58,839 nucleotides of DNA from Actinomadura soli (lineage in GTDB: Bacteria > Actinomycetota > Actinomycetes > Streptosporangiales > Streptosporangiaceae): positions 1 through 58,839 of the forward strand of contig NZ_VCKW01000014.1 in the NCBI RefSeq assembly GCF_005889715.1, read 5' to 3'. Position 1 is the first letter of the stretch. Every line of letters begins with the position of its first letter. The notes under the pieces were generated by a model. That model ran no database searches. It was not told where the DNA came from and was given only the letters and a program-made list of their open reading frames with translations. This document shows, piece by piece, positions 51,112 through 58,839 of this stretch. Made by a program: the position numbers and the translations under genes.

Positions 51112-51921
51112 TCAATCGCCGAGCGGGTCCAGCGGGGCCAGAAGGTCGTGCAGGGCCTCGAAGATGACCGGATCTGCGGCGATGGTCAGTTCCGGGCCGG
51201 GCGCGGCGCCGTGCAGGCCCTCGACGCGTCCGCCCGCCTCCCGGACGATCAGCCCGCCGGCGGCGATGTCCCACGCCTGGACACCGCGCTCGTAGTAGGC
51301 GTCGACCCGTCCGGCCGCGAGGGAGCACAGGTCGACGCAGCAGGAGCCGCCACGCCGGATGTCGCGGACGTTCGGCAGCACCCCCGTGAGGACCTGCGCC
51401 TGTCTGGCTCGCCGTCCGGCCGCGTAACCGAACCCCGTGGCCACCAGCGCCTTGTCGAGCGGCACCCGAGAATTCACGCGGAGTTCGCGCGTGCCGGACG
51501 CGGTGTGCTGGAGAGCGCCCGCGCCGCGCACGGCCGTGTACGACTCGCCCCGGCGCGGGATCTCCACGACCCCGGCGACGGCCGTGCCGTCCACCTCGGC
51601 GGCGATGCTGACCGCCCAGTCGGGCAGGTCGTACAGGTAGTTGACGGTCCCGTCGATCGGGTCGACCACCCAGCGGACGCCGCTGCCGCCGGCCCGGTCG
51701 CCGCCCTCCTCGCCGAGGAACGCGTCGTCGGGGCGCACGGCCCGGATCCGCTCGATGACCAGCTGCTCGGCGGCGCGGTCCATGCGGGTGACGACGTCGG
51801 TCGGGGACGACTTGGTCTGCACGACGTCCGGGCCGTCCGCCGGACGCTTGTCGACCAGCATCCGGCCGGCCTCCCGCGCGGTCGCGACGGCCAGCTCCAG
51901 CAGGTCATCCGCCAGGCTCAT
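51112..51921 (-). CDS. suhB: Inositol monophosphatase family protein
   Basis: A 269-residue FIG-superfamily phosphatase. Metal-binding residues lie in LGEEGG (70-74) and WVVDPIDGTVNY (87-92 for DPIDGT), with the late WDIAAGGLIVREAGG. It hydrolyses inositol-1-phosphate or related sugar phosphates, feeding inositol for mycothiol and phosphatidylinositol. It corresponds to Rv2701c SuhB. The ATG at 51921 follows GAGGAG. A perfect hairpin sits in its leader, 13 bases before the start. Confidence 0.92.
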   Translation of the reverse strand: MSLADDLLELAVATAREAGRMLVDKRPADGPDVVQTKSSPTDVVTRMDRAAEQLVIERIRAVRPDDAFLGEEGGDRAGGSGVRWVVDPIDGTVNYLYDLPDWAVSIAAEVDGTAVAGVVEIPRRGESYTAVRGAGALQHTASGTRELRVNSRVPLDKALVATGFGYAAGRRARQAQVLTGVLPNVRDIRRGGSCCVDLCSLAAGRVDAYYERGVQAWDIAAGGLIVREAGGRVEGLHGAAPGPELTIAADPVIFEALHDLLAPLDPLGD

Positions 51922-51934
51922 CGTCTTGCTCCTC

Positions 51935-51954
51935 GTGGGGGGACGACCCCCCAC
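51935..51954. promoter_or_regulatory. Hairpin in the hemH-suhB gap
   Basis: GTGGGGGG (51935-51942) pairs perfectly with CCCCCCAC (51947-51954) around ACGA. Both flanking genes are on the minus strand. The hairpin abuts the suhB ribosome site and may partly terminate hemH transcripts or shape suhB translation. Confidence 0.6.
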
Positions 51955-51973
51955 ACCCCCCGCTTCGCTGCGC

Positions 51974-52882
51974 TCATTTCGTATCGGCCAGAAGGTGGCG
52001 GGGCAGAGCCGCGAACCGGGGGTCGGTGCCGGGGGTGGCGGCCCGCGCGAAGGCGATACCGAGGTCGGCGGCGCGCTCCGCGGCCTCGACGTCGAGGTCG
52101 AACTTGACCTCCATGTGATCGGACACGAACCCGATCGGGACGACCGCGACGGCGCGGTCGCCGTCCCCGTGCAGCTTCTCCAGATGGTCGGTGATCTGCG
52201 GTTCCAGCCAGGGCTGCGCCGGGGGGCCGCTGCGGCTCTGGTAGACGAGATCCCACGGCGTCCTAGGGGCCGCCTTCTGCGCGACCGTCCGCGCGGCGGT
52301 CTCCAGCTCTTCGGCGTACAGGTCCCGGTTGGGCTGGGACAGCGGCACGCTGTGCGCGGTGAAGACCAGTCGTGCGCCTTCTGGGAGACGGCTCAGGGCG
52401 TCCTTCGTCGCGTCCACGAAAGGTTCGATGAAGCCTGGCCTGTCGCAGTAGACGGGGAGCTTGTCTATCTCGGGCGCGTCGGACACCTCTTCGCGCGCGC
52501 GCGCGATGTCGTCGAGGTACTGGTCGTTGGTGGAGTAGCCGCTGTAGGCGGACGTGACGAACGCGGCCGCCCGGCGCACACCGTCCGCCTTCATCTGCCG
52601 GACGGTGTCGGCCAGGTACGGGGTCCAGTTCCGGTTGCCCCAGTAGACGGGCAGGTCCACGCCGTGGGCGGCGAAATCGGCCTCGATCGCGGCCTTGAGG
52701 TCGCGGCACTGCTGGTTGATGGGGCTGACCCCGCCGAACAGGTGGTAGTGCTCCCCCACCTCTTCCAGGCGGTCCCTGGGGATGTTCCGGCCACGGGTCA
52801 CGTTCTCCAGGAACGGGATCACGTCCTCGGGCCCCTCCGGCCCCCCGAAGGACAGCAGAAGCAACGCGTCGTACGACGTCAT
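51974..52882 (-). CDS. hemH: Ferrochelatase (coproporphyrin type)
   Basis: A 302-residue soluble ferrochelatase. [15 protein letters not shown] opens the chain; [17 protein letters not shown], the FTAHSVP motif with active-site His, and [13 protein letters not shown] with the conserved Glu/Asp follow. Actinobacterial enzymes of this group insert iron into coproporphyrin III, before the final decarboxylation to haem (established for the clade). The ATG at 52882 is used; a TTG at 52894 is possible. It lies 12 bases downstream of the lytic transglycosylase gene on the same strand. Confidence 0.93.
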   Translation of the reverse strand: MTSYDALLLLSFGGPEGPEDVIPFLENVTRGRNIPRDRLEEVGEHYHLFGGVSPINQQCRDLKAAIEADFAAHGVDLPVYWGNRNWTPYLADTVRQMKADGVRRAAAFVTSAYSGYSTNDQYLDDIARAREEVSDAPEIDKLPVYCDRPGFIEPFVDATKDALSRLPEGARLVFTAHSVPLSQPNRDLYAEELETAARTVAQKAAPRTPWDLVYQSRSGPPAQPWLEPQITDHLEKLHGDGDRAVAVVPIGFVSDHMEVKFDLDVEAAERAADLGIAFARAATPGTDPRFAALPRHLLADTK

Positions 52883-52894
52883 GCTCCCATCCAA

Positions 52895-54124
52895 TCAGCT
52901 GAACCTCGCGGCGTACGCGCGGGCGAGGCTGAGGACCTTCTGGACGTACCAGTGCGCGTGGTTGTACTGGAACACCGCTTTGTAGAGCTGCTTGCCGCCC
53001 CTGCCCGCACCGTTCGCGCACAGGTATTTCGCGGCTCCGGGAATGGCGTCGTAGGGGTTCATGATGTCGGCCTTGCCGTCTCGGTCGCCGTCCACCCCGT
53101 AGGCCCTCCAGGTCGCGGGCATGAACTGCATGGGGCCGAGCGCGCCCGCGCTGGACGGGCCCGCGTTGCGGCCGTGGTCGCTCTCGACCTGGCCGATCGC
53201 GGCGAGGACCGTCCAGGACAGGCCCCGGCAGGCGGTGGCCGCCTGCTTGTACAGGTCCAGGTAGCTGCTCGGACGGCCGCCGTCGCCGGGCGTCTGGTAC
53301 TCGTGCAGGTTCACGACGTTCGTGCCGGGCCCGAGGACCCTGGTCACCGCCTTGACGACCTTGGCCGGGCTCACACCGGGCGCGTTGACCAGGACGGCCA
53401 CGTTCGGGACGAGCCCGATCCGCGCTCCGGAGCCCCCGCTGACGAGCATGTCGATGCCGGGCAGGCCGAGGGGCCCGGCGCCGCCCATCGTCAGGTTCGG
53501 CATCGTCCGTCCGATCACCGGGTACCGCATGCCGCGGTTGAGCCCGAGCTGCTCCGCGGCGGCCGTGGACACCACGAAACGGTCGGCGGCCAGCGCCTCC
53601 CACAGGCCGTTGTCCTTCGCCGTTCCGGGCGGCGTCCACGAGCGGAACGCGGACGGGTCGACGGCGAACGCGTTGACCTGGCGTCCCTGGAGCTGGACGG
53701 CGCCGCCCGCGACCGCGACGACGTCCCTGACCCGGCCCAGCGACGCGATCTTCTTGATCTTCGCCGCCGGGATCGAGCCGCGGCCGACCGCCAGCACGTC
53801 CGGTGGCACCACGCGCCGCAGCGGCGCGACCTCGCCGCCGGTGGCCACGTTGACGGGGTCGCCGGGCGGCACGCTCGGGGGCGGCTGCGGCCGCGACGAG
53901 CCGGTGGGCTCCTCCCGCTCCGCCGTCAGCGCCGCGATCGCGCCGCCGGACGCGGTCGCGGCGGCGAGGACCGCTATACCGGCGATGGCGACCGGCAGCC
54001 CCCGGCCGCGGCGGCGCGGCCCGGGACGCGCGTCGCCGCCGTGCGGCCTCCGCCGCTTCTTCTCCGGCCTCGGCCTGCGCGGTCGCGCGTCGGGCCCGGT
54101 GCGCGGTGCTGAAGGAGGAGCCAC
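52895..54124 (-). CDS. Membrane-anchored lytic transglycosylase
   Basis: A 409-residue protein. A basic Pro/Arg-rich cytosolic N-terminus (about 45 residues) is followed by one helix (LPVAIAGIAVLAAATASGGA) and a Pro linker. Residues about 85-285 form an extra domain resembling FtsX/MacB-type extracellular modules (AAKIKKIASLGRVRDVVAVA). The C-terminal catalytic domain has AIGQVESDHGRNAGPSSAGA with the catalytic Glu and GPMQFMPATW, typical of SLT/MltB enzymes that cleave peptidoglycan with 1,6-anhydro ends. GTG 54124 is chosen; TTG 54136 is possible. Confidence 0.87.
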   Translation of the reverse strand: MAPPSAPRTGPDARPRRPRPEKKRRRPHGGDARPGPRRRGRGLPVAIAGIAVLAAATASGGAIAALTAEREEPTGSSRPQPPPSVPPGDPVNVATGGEVAPLRRVVPPDVLAVGRGSIPAAKIKKIASLGRVRDVVAVAGGAVQLQGRQVNAFAVDPSAFRSWTPPGTAKDNGLWEALAADRFVVSTAAAEQLGLNRGMRYPVIGRTMPNLTMGGAGPLGLPGIDMLVSGGSGARIGLVPNVAVLVNAPGVSPAKVVKAVTRVLGPGTNVVNLHEYQTPGDGGRPSSYLDLYKQAATACRGLSWTVLAAIGQVESDHGRNAGPSSAGALGPMQFMPATWRAYGVDGDRDGKADIMNPYDAIPGAAKYLCANGAGRGGKQLYKAVFQYNHAHWYVQKVLSLARAYAARFS

Positions 54125-54309
54125 AACATTTCCCAACGACTGTCGCTACAGGCGGTTCCCCCGCCTTGTCACTTCTTTCCCACCTGTACCGGGATCATGG
54201 GCGGGCCGATATCCGACCGGATAGTACGGTATCGCCGGATTCGCCCCTGGCACCTCCGATCAAAGAACATGAACTTTCCTCATGAACGGGGGCCGAGTAG
54301 AGTCACGGC

Positions 54310-55620
54310 ATGTCCCCCGTGACCAACCAGAAGTGGCAGAACTGGGCGGGAAACCAGCAGGCCACGCCGCATCGCGTCGTGACGCCGCGCACCGCGGGCG
54401 AGGTGGCCGAGGTGGTGCGGTCGGCCGCCGGCGACGGCCTCACGGTCCGCATGACGGGCACGGGCCACTCCTTCACCGGCGCGGCCGTCGCGGAGGGCGT
54501 CCTGCTGCGTCCGGGCGGGCTCACGGCCGTCCGCTCGGTCGACACCGCCTCCGGGCTCGTCACCGTCGAGGCGGGGCTTGCGCTGCACGCGCTCAACCGC
54601 GTCCTCGACGACCACGGGCTCGCGCTGGCCAACATGGGCGACATCCAGGAGCAGACCGTCGCCGGGGCCCTGCAGACCGCCACGCACGGCACCGGGCGCG
54701 ACAGCGCCGGGCTGGCCTCCCAGGTCGCCGCGCTCGAACTCGTGCTCGCCGACGGCACCGTCGTGACCTGCTCGCGCGAGGAGCGTCCCGACCTGTTCGA
54801 CGCGGCGTGCGCGGGCGTCGGCGCGCTCGGCGTCATCACCGCCATCACCTGGCGGGCCGTTCCCTCGTTCCTCCTGCGGGCGCAGGAGGAACCGATGAAG
54901 TGGGACGAGGTCCTCGCCCGCTTGGACGAGTTCGACACCGCCAACGAGCACTTCGAATTCTACTGGTTCCCGCACACCGAGGGCTGCCTGACCAAGCGCA
55001 ACAACCGCGTCGAGGGCCACGCGGAGCCGCTGTCCAGGTTCAAGCACTGGCTGGACGACCAGTTCCTGTCCAACACCGTGTTCGGTGCCGTCAACCGGCT
55101 GACGCACCGGGTTCCCAGCACAACGCGCTTCGTGAACGGCGTCTCCGCCAGGGCCCTCGGCGCGCGCGCCTACAGCGACACCTCGTACAAGGTCTTCACC
55201 AGCCCGCGGACCGTCCGGTTCAAGGAACAGGAGTACGCGATCCCCCGCGAAGAACTCGTCCCCGCGCTGCGCGGACTCCGTGCCCTGGTCGCGCGGAGGG
55301 ACTGGCGCATCAGCTTCCCGATCGAGGTCCGGACGCTTCCCCGCGAGGACGCCTGGCTCTCGATGGCCCACGGACGGCACAGCGCGTTCATCGCCGTGCA
55401 CGTCTACCACCGCGACGCCCACGAGGACTACTTCCGCGGCGTCGAGGACATCATGACCGCACTCGACGGGCGTCCGCACTGGGGCAAGCTCCACACGCGC
55501 GACGCCGCGTACCTGGAGAAGGTGTATCCGAGGTTCGGTGACTTCCGCGCCCTGCGCGACGAACTCGACCCCGACCGCCGCTTCGCCAACCCGTACACGA
55601 AACAGGTCTTCGGCGACTGA
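54310..55620 (+). CDS. FAD-linked aldonolactone oxidase (D-arabinono-1,4-lactone oxidase family)
   Basis: A 436-residue FAD enzyme of the vanillyl-alcohol-oxidase fold. The FAD domain has the GTGHSFTG loop, AGLALHALNRVLDDHGLALA and ATHGTGRDS. The C-terminal ALO domain includes KRNNRVEGHAEPLSRFKHWL, and HWGKLHTRD with the conserved catalytic Glu/Lys region near the end. Relatives include Rv1771, an L-gulonolactone dehydrogenase. It oxidises a sugar-acid lactone, possibly in an ascorbate-like pathway. The ATG at 54310 has only a weak upstream site. It is divergent from the transglycosylase. Confidence 0.9.
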   Translation: MSPVTNQKWQNWAGNQQATPHRVVTPRTAGEVAEVVRSAAGDGLTVRMTGTGHSFTGAAVAEGVLLRPGGLTAVRSVDTASGLVTVEAGLALHALNRVLDDHGLALANMGDIQEQTVAGALQTATHGTGRDSAGLASQVAALELVLADGTVVTCSREERPDLFDAACAGVGALGVITAITWRAVPSFLLRAQEEPMKWDEVLARLDEFDTANEHFEFYWFPHTEGCLTKRNNRVEGHAEPLSRFKHWLDDQFLSNTVFGAVNRLTHRVPSTTRFVNGVSARALGARAYSDTSYKVFTSPRTVRFKEQEYAIPREELVPALRGLRALVARRDWRISFPIEVRTLPREDAWLSMAHGRHSAFIAVHVYHRDAHEDYFRGVEDIMTALDGRPHWGKLHTRDAAYLEKVYPRFGDFRALRDELDPDRRFANPYTKQVFGD

Positions 55621-55644
55621 GGCGGCTTCGGCGATTGAGGCGAC

Positions 55645-56637
55645 CTAGCCGGCGGGTGCCTGCGGGTCGGCGCCGCCCGGCTCCTGGCCGCCGCCGTCCG
55701 GCGGGCCCTCGGTGGGCGCCGGAGTGTCCGGAGCCGTCGGGACGGACGACGTGGGCGGCGTCGTGGGCTGGCCGGTCGGCTGCTGGGTCGGCTGCGTCGT
55801 CGACTGTCCGTCCGGCGTGGTCGGCTGCGTGGACGGCGCGTCACCGGTGGGCGTCTCGCCCGGCGTGGCACCCGGCTCGCTCGGGTCACCGGACGGGGCG
55901 GGCGACGGATCGTCGTCCTGCTGCCCGCCACCGCCGCCCAGCACGTTCGTGACGGTCAGGCCGCTGCCGCCCTTGCCGAGCGCCTGCCCCGTCGTCGCCT
56001 CGTAGATCGTGATCCCGCCGATCACGATGGCGAACACCACGGCCGACGACGCCGCCGGCGTCACCCAGTGCGCCCTGGCCCACTCGACCGTGCTCTCCCA
56101 CGCCGAACGCCGGGCGGCCTGGCGCACCGCGTCCTCCCCGGCCGCCTCGGCGAGCGAGGCGGCGACCGCGTCCACCGGGTCCAGGCGCGTCGCGTTCGGA
56201 TCACCGTGTCCGGCAGCGCCGCCGGACGGCAGGTCGAACCGTGTGGCGTTCGGGTCGCGGTTCGTCAGAGGGTCGTACCGGGTGGCGTTGGGGTCGCCGC
56301 CGGACGCCGAGCCGAACCGGCGGGTGGCGTTCGGGTGGCCGGACCACACCACGGTGCGGGTCGGGTCGGCGCTGGTCGCCTCGTCCGCGGCGCCCTCCGC
56401 CGCGCCCCGCCGCCGCGCCGCCGCCTGCAGCTGCGTCAGCTCCCTGAGCTGGTCCTTGCCCTGGTCGAGGTAGTGCTTGCCGACCGCCGCACCGGCCGTC
56501 GAGATCACGCTCATCAGCGCCGCGCCGATGATCGTCCCGTAGACGCCCAGATAGGACGCCCCCAAGGCCGCGGCTCCCGTCGCCACCGCACTCGCGATCA
56601 GCTGCGTGGTGCTGACGTCCGGCAGCTTGCGCGGCAT
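55645..56637 (-). CDS. Membrane protein with DPNATR repeats
   Basis: A 330-residue protein. Two close Gly/Ala-rich hydrophobic segments occupy residues 9-55 (IASAVATGAAALGASYLGVY, IIGAALMSVISTAGAAVGKH). A charged cytosolic stretch follows with four copies of xPNATRxD spaced 13-20 residues (about 100-160) and a related DPTRTVV. One more helix near 195-215 (SAVVFAIVIGGITIYE) leads to a Pro/Thr/Gly-rich tail of about 110 residues outside. The Thr in each repeat fits a kinase or FHA-type recognition site, but that is inference. The ATG at 56637 follows GAGGGTCAGGGG. Family not recognised. Confidence 0.75.
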   Translation of the reverse strand: MPRKLPDVSTTQLIASAVATGAAALGASYLGVYGTIIGAALMSVISTAGAAVGKHYLDQGKDQLRELTQLQAAARRRGAAEGAADEATSADPTRTVVWSGHPNATRRFGSASGGDPNATRYDPLTNRDPNATRFDLPSGGAAGHGDPNATRLDPVDAVAASLAEAAGEDAVRQAARRSAWESTVEWARAHWVTPAASSAVVFAIVIGGITIYEATTGQALGKGGSGLTVTNVLGGGGGQQDDDPSPAPSGDPSEPGATPGETPTGDAPSTQPTTPDGQSTTQPTQQPTGQPTTPPTSSVPTAPDTPAPTEGPPDGGGQEPGGADPQAPAG

Positions 56638-57060
56638 GCCCCTGACCCTCCTCGTCCATCGCCGTCGAATCCCCGGAACATGAACTAACCGGGACATCCG
56701 GGTTGTTCCGGGAGCGAACGTGACGCTCACAACGCCGGCCGGGCGGAGCCGCGCACACCCGTCAGGCACGGTGAGGAAAAAGATGGACAAGAATCAGGCG
56801 GGGCGGCGCCCCGCCGGTCGCGTCACCGGCAAGCTTGGTCAGGTGCCCCCTCCGACCTCAGTGGAGGGGGCTTCGAGAGCGGCGATGTTCGGACATGCCG
56901 GGTACGGTGCTGGCAGCAGGTGTGTCCGAAAGAGAGACTCGGGAACCCGGGGGAAGGGCACGCATGCGCCCTCGGTGGGCATCGGACGGCCGGCCGGTGA
57001 GAGCAAGCCGGGCCGGTCCGAGGTCCTCCGTGCCATCAGGACAGGGCAGGAAGGACACGC
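56638..57060. other. 423-base divergent region upstream of sepH
   Basis: No gene is evident. Two hairpins are clear: GGCGGGGC-GGC-GCCCCGCC (56797-56815) and GCCCCCTCC with GGAGGGGGC across a nine-base loop (56845-56871). Further on, GTGTCC and GGGCAC flank a small CGGG/CCCG stem near 56930-56980. These could be leader structures or a short terminated RNA before sepH. No known riboswitch was matched. Confidence 0.5.
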
Positions 57061-58824
57061 ATGCAGGAGCTGCGCCTCGTCGCGGTCAGCGAGGACGGTA
57101 CGTACCTCGTCCTGGCCACCGCGGGCCGAGGCACCCGGTTCACCCTGCCCGTCGACGACCGGCTCCGCGCCGCGGTCCGTGGGCACTTCTCCCGCCTCGG
57201 CCAGTTCGAGATCGAAGTGGAGAGTCCCTTGCGCCCCAAGGAGATCCAGGCCCGTATCCGCTCCGGCGAGACCGCGGAGGAGATCGCCGAGTCGGCGGGA
57301 ATCCCGGTCGAGCGCATTCGCTGGTTTGAGGGCCCGGTCCTGCAGGAACGCGAATACATGGCACAGCAGGCGCAGCGCGTCGCCGTCCGCCGTCCCGGCG
57401 AGTCGGCCCCCGGACCGCCGCTCGGCGAGACCGTCGAGGAGCGCCTCGGCCGCGGCGGCGTCGACCTCGAAGAGGTCGAATGGGACTCCTGGAAGTGCGA
57501 GGACAACACCTGGCGCGTCCGCCTCTCCTTCTTCGACAACGGCCGCCCGCACGCCGCCGAGTGGACGTTCGACCCGCGCCGCCGCCTCGTGTCCCCGCTG
57601 GACGAGATCGCCGCGCGCCTCACCGCCGTCGACTGGGACGACGAGCCGCTCTCCGACACCGTCACCCCGCTCGTCCCGCGCCGTCCCGCCATGAAGGTCG
57701 TGTCCAGCGACCGCGACCCGGCCCCCCGCGGCCTGCCCGCCGAGCCCGAGCAGCAGGGCGCGTACGAGCGTCCCGGCGCTTATGAACGCCCCGGCGCGTA
57801 CGAGCGGCACGCCGCGCCCGAGCAGCATGCCGCACCCGAGCCGCTCCGCGCCGCCGAGCCCCGCGACTATGTCATCGAACGCGGCGGCCCCACGGCCGAG
57901 CCCCGCGCCCGGTTCCAGCAGCCGGGCGAGGCCGCCTCCCTGCGCGAGGCCGTCCAGCCGCGCGAGCCGGACGAGCGCGCCGAACCCGCCGCCCGCAGGC
58001 CCGCGCCGCTCCGGCCGTCCGGCGCCCGGGAGGCGGCCGTCCCCGCCGAGCCCGCGGAAGCCGCCGAGCGCGTCGAGAAGACCGAGCCGAGGCCGGGCGA
58101 GGCCGCTCTGGGACGCGACACGTCCGGCACGACCGAGCCCGCCGAGCCCGCCGAGCCCCGGGAGGCGCCACGGGCAGCCGCTCCGACAACCGAGCCGGAG
58201 GAGCCGCGCGACGCCGTCCAGCCTCAGGAGGCCGCCGACGAGGACGAGGCGGTCACCGGACGGGACGCGGCGCCCGCCGCGATCGAGAGCGAGACGGCGC
58301 CGCCCGCCGAGGAAGCCGGGACGCGCGAGACCGTCCGTCCCGAAGAGGACGACGACCTCGACGCCGCCGAGGCGGAGCCCGTCGCGGACGAGCGCGACGA
58401 CCAGCCGGACGAGGCCGACCACGAGCGGGAGACCGCCGAACAGGCACCAGCGGAGAAGGCGTCCGCGACGAGCCCGCAGCGCAAGGCGCAGCCCGCGCGC
58501 CGCGCTGCCGAGCCCGCAAAGCCTGCGCCGCCTGAGCCCGCCGAGGACGAGCAGCCCGCGCGGGAGAAGAAGCCCGCGGCGGCGCAGCGGCCCGCGCAAC
58601 GGCAGTCTCCGCGGACGCCGGCGAAGAAGAAGCCGGCGGGGCGTCCCGCCATGCCGGCCGCCGCGCAGGACAAGCCGGCGTCCGGGCCGCCCGCGGCGGC
58701 GGCCGCCGCGAGCAGCGAGCCTCCGGCCGCGCCGCGTCCGGCACGGCGCCGCAAGGCCAAGGGCAAGCGCGCCTCCGTCCCGTCCTGGGACGAGATCATG
58801 TTCGGCGCCCGCCGTCCCGAATAG
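57061..58824 (+). CDS. sepH: SepH, FtsZ-associated cell-division protein (DUF3071)
   Basis: A 587-residue protein. The N-terminal DUF3071 domain (about 1-200: MQELRLVAVSEDGTYLVL, HFSRLGQFEIEVESPLRPKE, IQARIRSGETAEEIAESAGI with a helix-turn-helix, then WRVRLSFFDNGRPHAAEWTF) matches SepH of Streptomyces and mycobacteria. A long disordered Ala/Pro/Glu/Arg region follows, with the mini-repeats GAYERP and AAPEQH. The conserved C-terminal KRASVPSWDEIMFG is kept. SepH stimulates FtsZ assembly during septation (known for Streptomyces). The ATG at 57061 follows GGAAGGA at five bases. Confidence 0.95.
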   Translation: MQELRLVAVSEDGTYLVLATAGRGTRFTLPVDDRLRAAVRGHFSRLGQFEIEVESPLRPKEIQARIRSGETAEEIAESAGIPVERIRWFEGPVLQEREYMAQQAQRVAVRRPGESAPGPPLGETVEERLGRGGVDLEEVEWDSWKCEDNTWRVRLSFFDNGRPHAAEWTFDPRRRLVSPLDEIAARLTAVDWDDEPLSDTVTPLVPRRPAMKVVSSDRDPAPRGLPAEPEQQGAYERPGAYERPGAYERHAAPEQHAAPEPLRAAEPRDYVIERGGPTAEPRARFQQPGEAASLREAVQPREPDERAEPAARRPAPLRPSGAREAAVPAEPAEAAERVEKTEPRPGEAALGRDTSGTTEPAEPAEPREAPRAAAPTTEPEEPRDAVQPQEAADEDEAVTGRDAAPAAIESETAPPAEEAGTRETVRPEEDDDLDAAEAEPVADERDDQPDEADHERETAEQAPAEKASATSPQRKAQPARRAAEPAKPAPPEPAEDEQPAREKKPAAAQRPAQRQSPRTPAKKKPAGRPAMPAAAQDKPASGPPAAAAAASSEPPAAPRPARRRKAKGKRASVPSWDEIMFGARRPE

Positions 58825-58839
58825 CGCTTCGCCCGCGGG

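Noticed and set aside
55645..56637. CRISPR-like array from the repeated DPNATR codons
   Set aside because: The repeats are short, in frame, of irregular spacing and inside a coding region. No CRISPR array or cas gene is seen in the window.

Overview
The window is very GC-rich, with dense, mostly G/C-ending codons, frequent GTG starts and many 4-base ATGA/GTGA gene overlaps. It holds DUF4193, DUF3159, DUF3710, DUF4235 and DUF6221 proteins, SepH, CutRS, an Eis-type acetyltransferase and F420-type enzymes. These point to an actinomycete chromosome, most likely a Streptosporangiales/Thermomonosporaceae (Actinomadura-like) organism. The family-level placement is inference; no rRNA or tRNA gene was seen.

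Left part (1-19 kb), accessory and stress functions. It starts with an unrecognised protein, a 40-residue zinc-finger ORF, and a divergent XRE regulator/FMN reductase pair. An acyl-CoA ligase, a phosphotransferase and a TFIIB-type zinc-finger protein follow. Next is a complete Pnkp-Hen1 RNA-repair operon, transcribed away from a bacterial-type poly(ADP-ribose) glycohydrolase. Then come a TetR/MFS efflux pair, an F420-dependent oxidoreductase, a secreted DUF11-like protein, a DUF1906 protein, a second XRE regulator, a DUF6221 protein and an Eis-like acetyltransferase.

Middle part (19-44 kb). A conserved actinobacterial core block begins here, equivalent to the M. tuberculosis Rv2689c-Rv2701c neighbourhood: TRAM-type RNA methyltransferase, APC permease, two TrkA proteins, DUF3159, OB-fold protein, DUF3710, dUTPase, DUF4193, inositol monophosphatase. 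Accessory genes are inserted into it: a second MFS exporter, MurJ, a MacB-like ABC exporter, an internally deleted ArsB/NhaD pseudogene, a PIG-L deacetylase and a tiny bL37 ribosomal protein gene. A tightly overlapped operon encodes MauE-like and MauD-like proteins, a Tat-exported protein with 12 Cys and 6 Trp, and membrane proteins. It is followed by VapBC, a P450 next to a remnant of a metal-dependent hydrolase, an archaeal-looking valyl-tRNA synthetase, and DUF4235 and EcsC proteins.

Right part (44-58.8 kb), envelope signalling and division. Two tandem paralogous Ser/Thr kinases are present; the second carries an extracellular family-5 solute-binding domain. They converge on the CutRS two-component system. 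Next are a 58-residue conserved-looking protein, SuhB, coproporphyrin ferrochelatase, a lytic transglycosylase, an aldonolactone oxidase, a membrane protein with repeated DPNATR motifs, and the cell-division protein SepH.

Most interesting loci: the Mau-like maturation operon (34.3-37.3 kb), the kinase/solute-binding fusion (46.0-48.7 kb), and the RNA-repair operon beside a PARG (6.2-11.1 kb).
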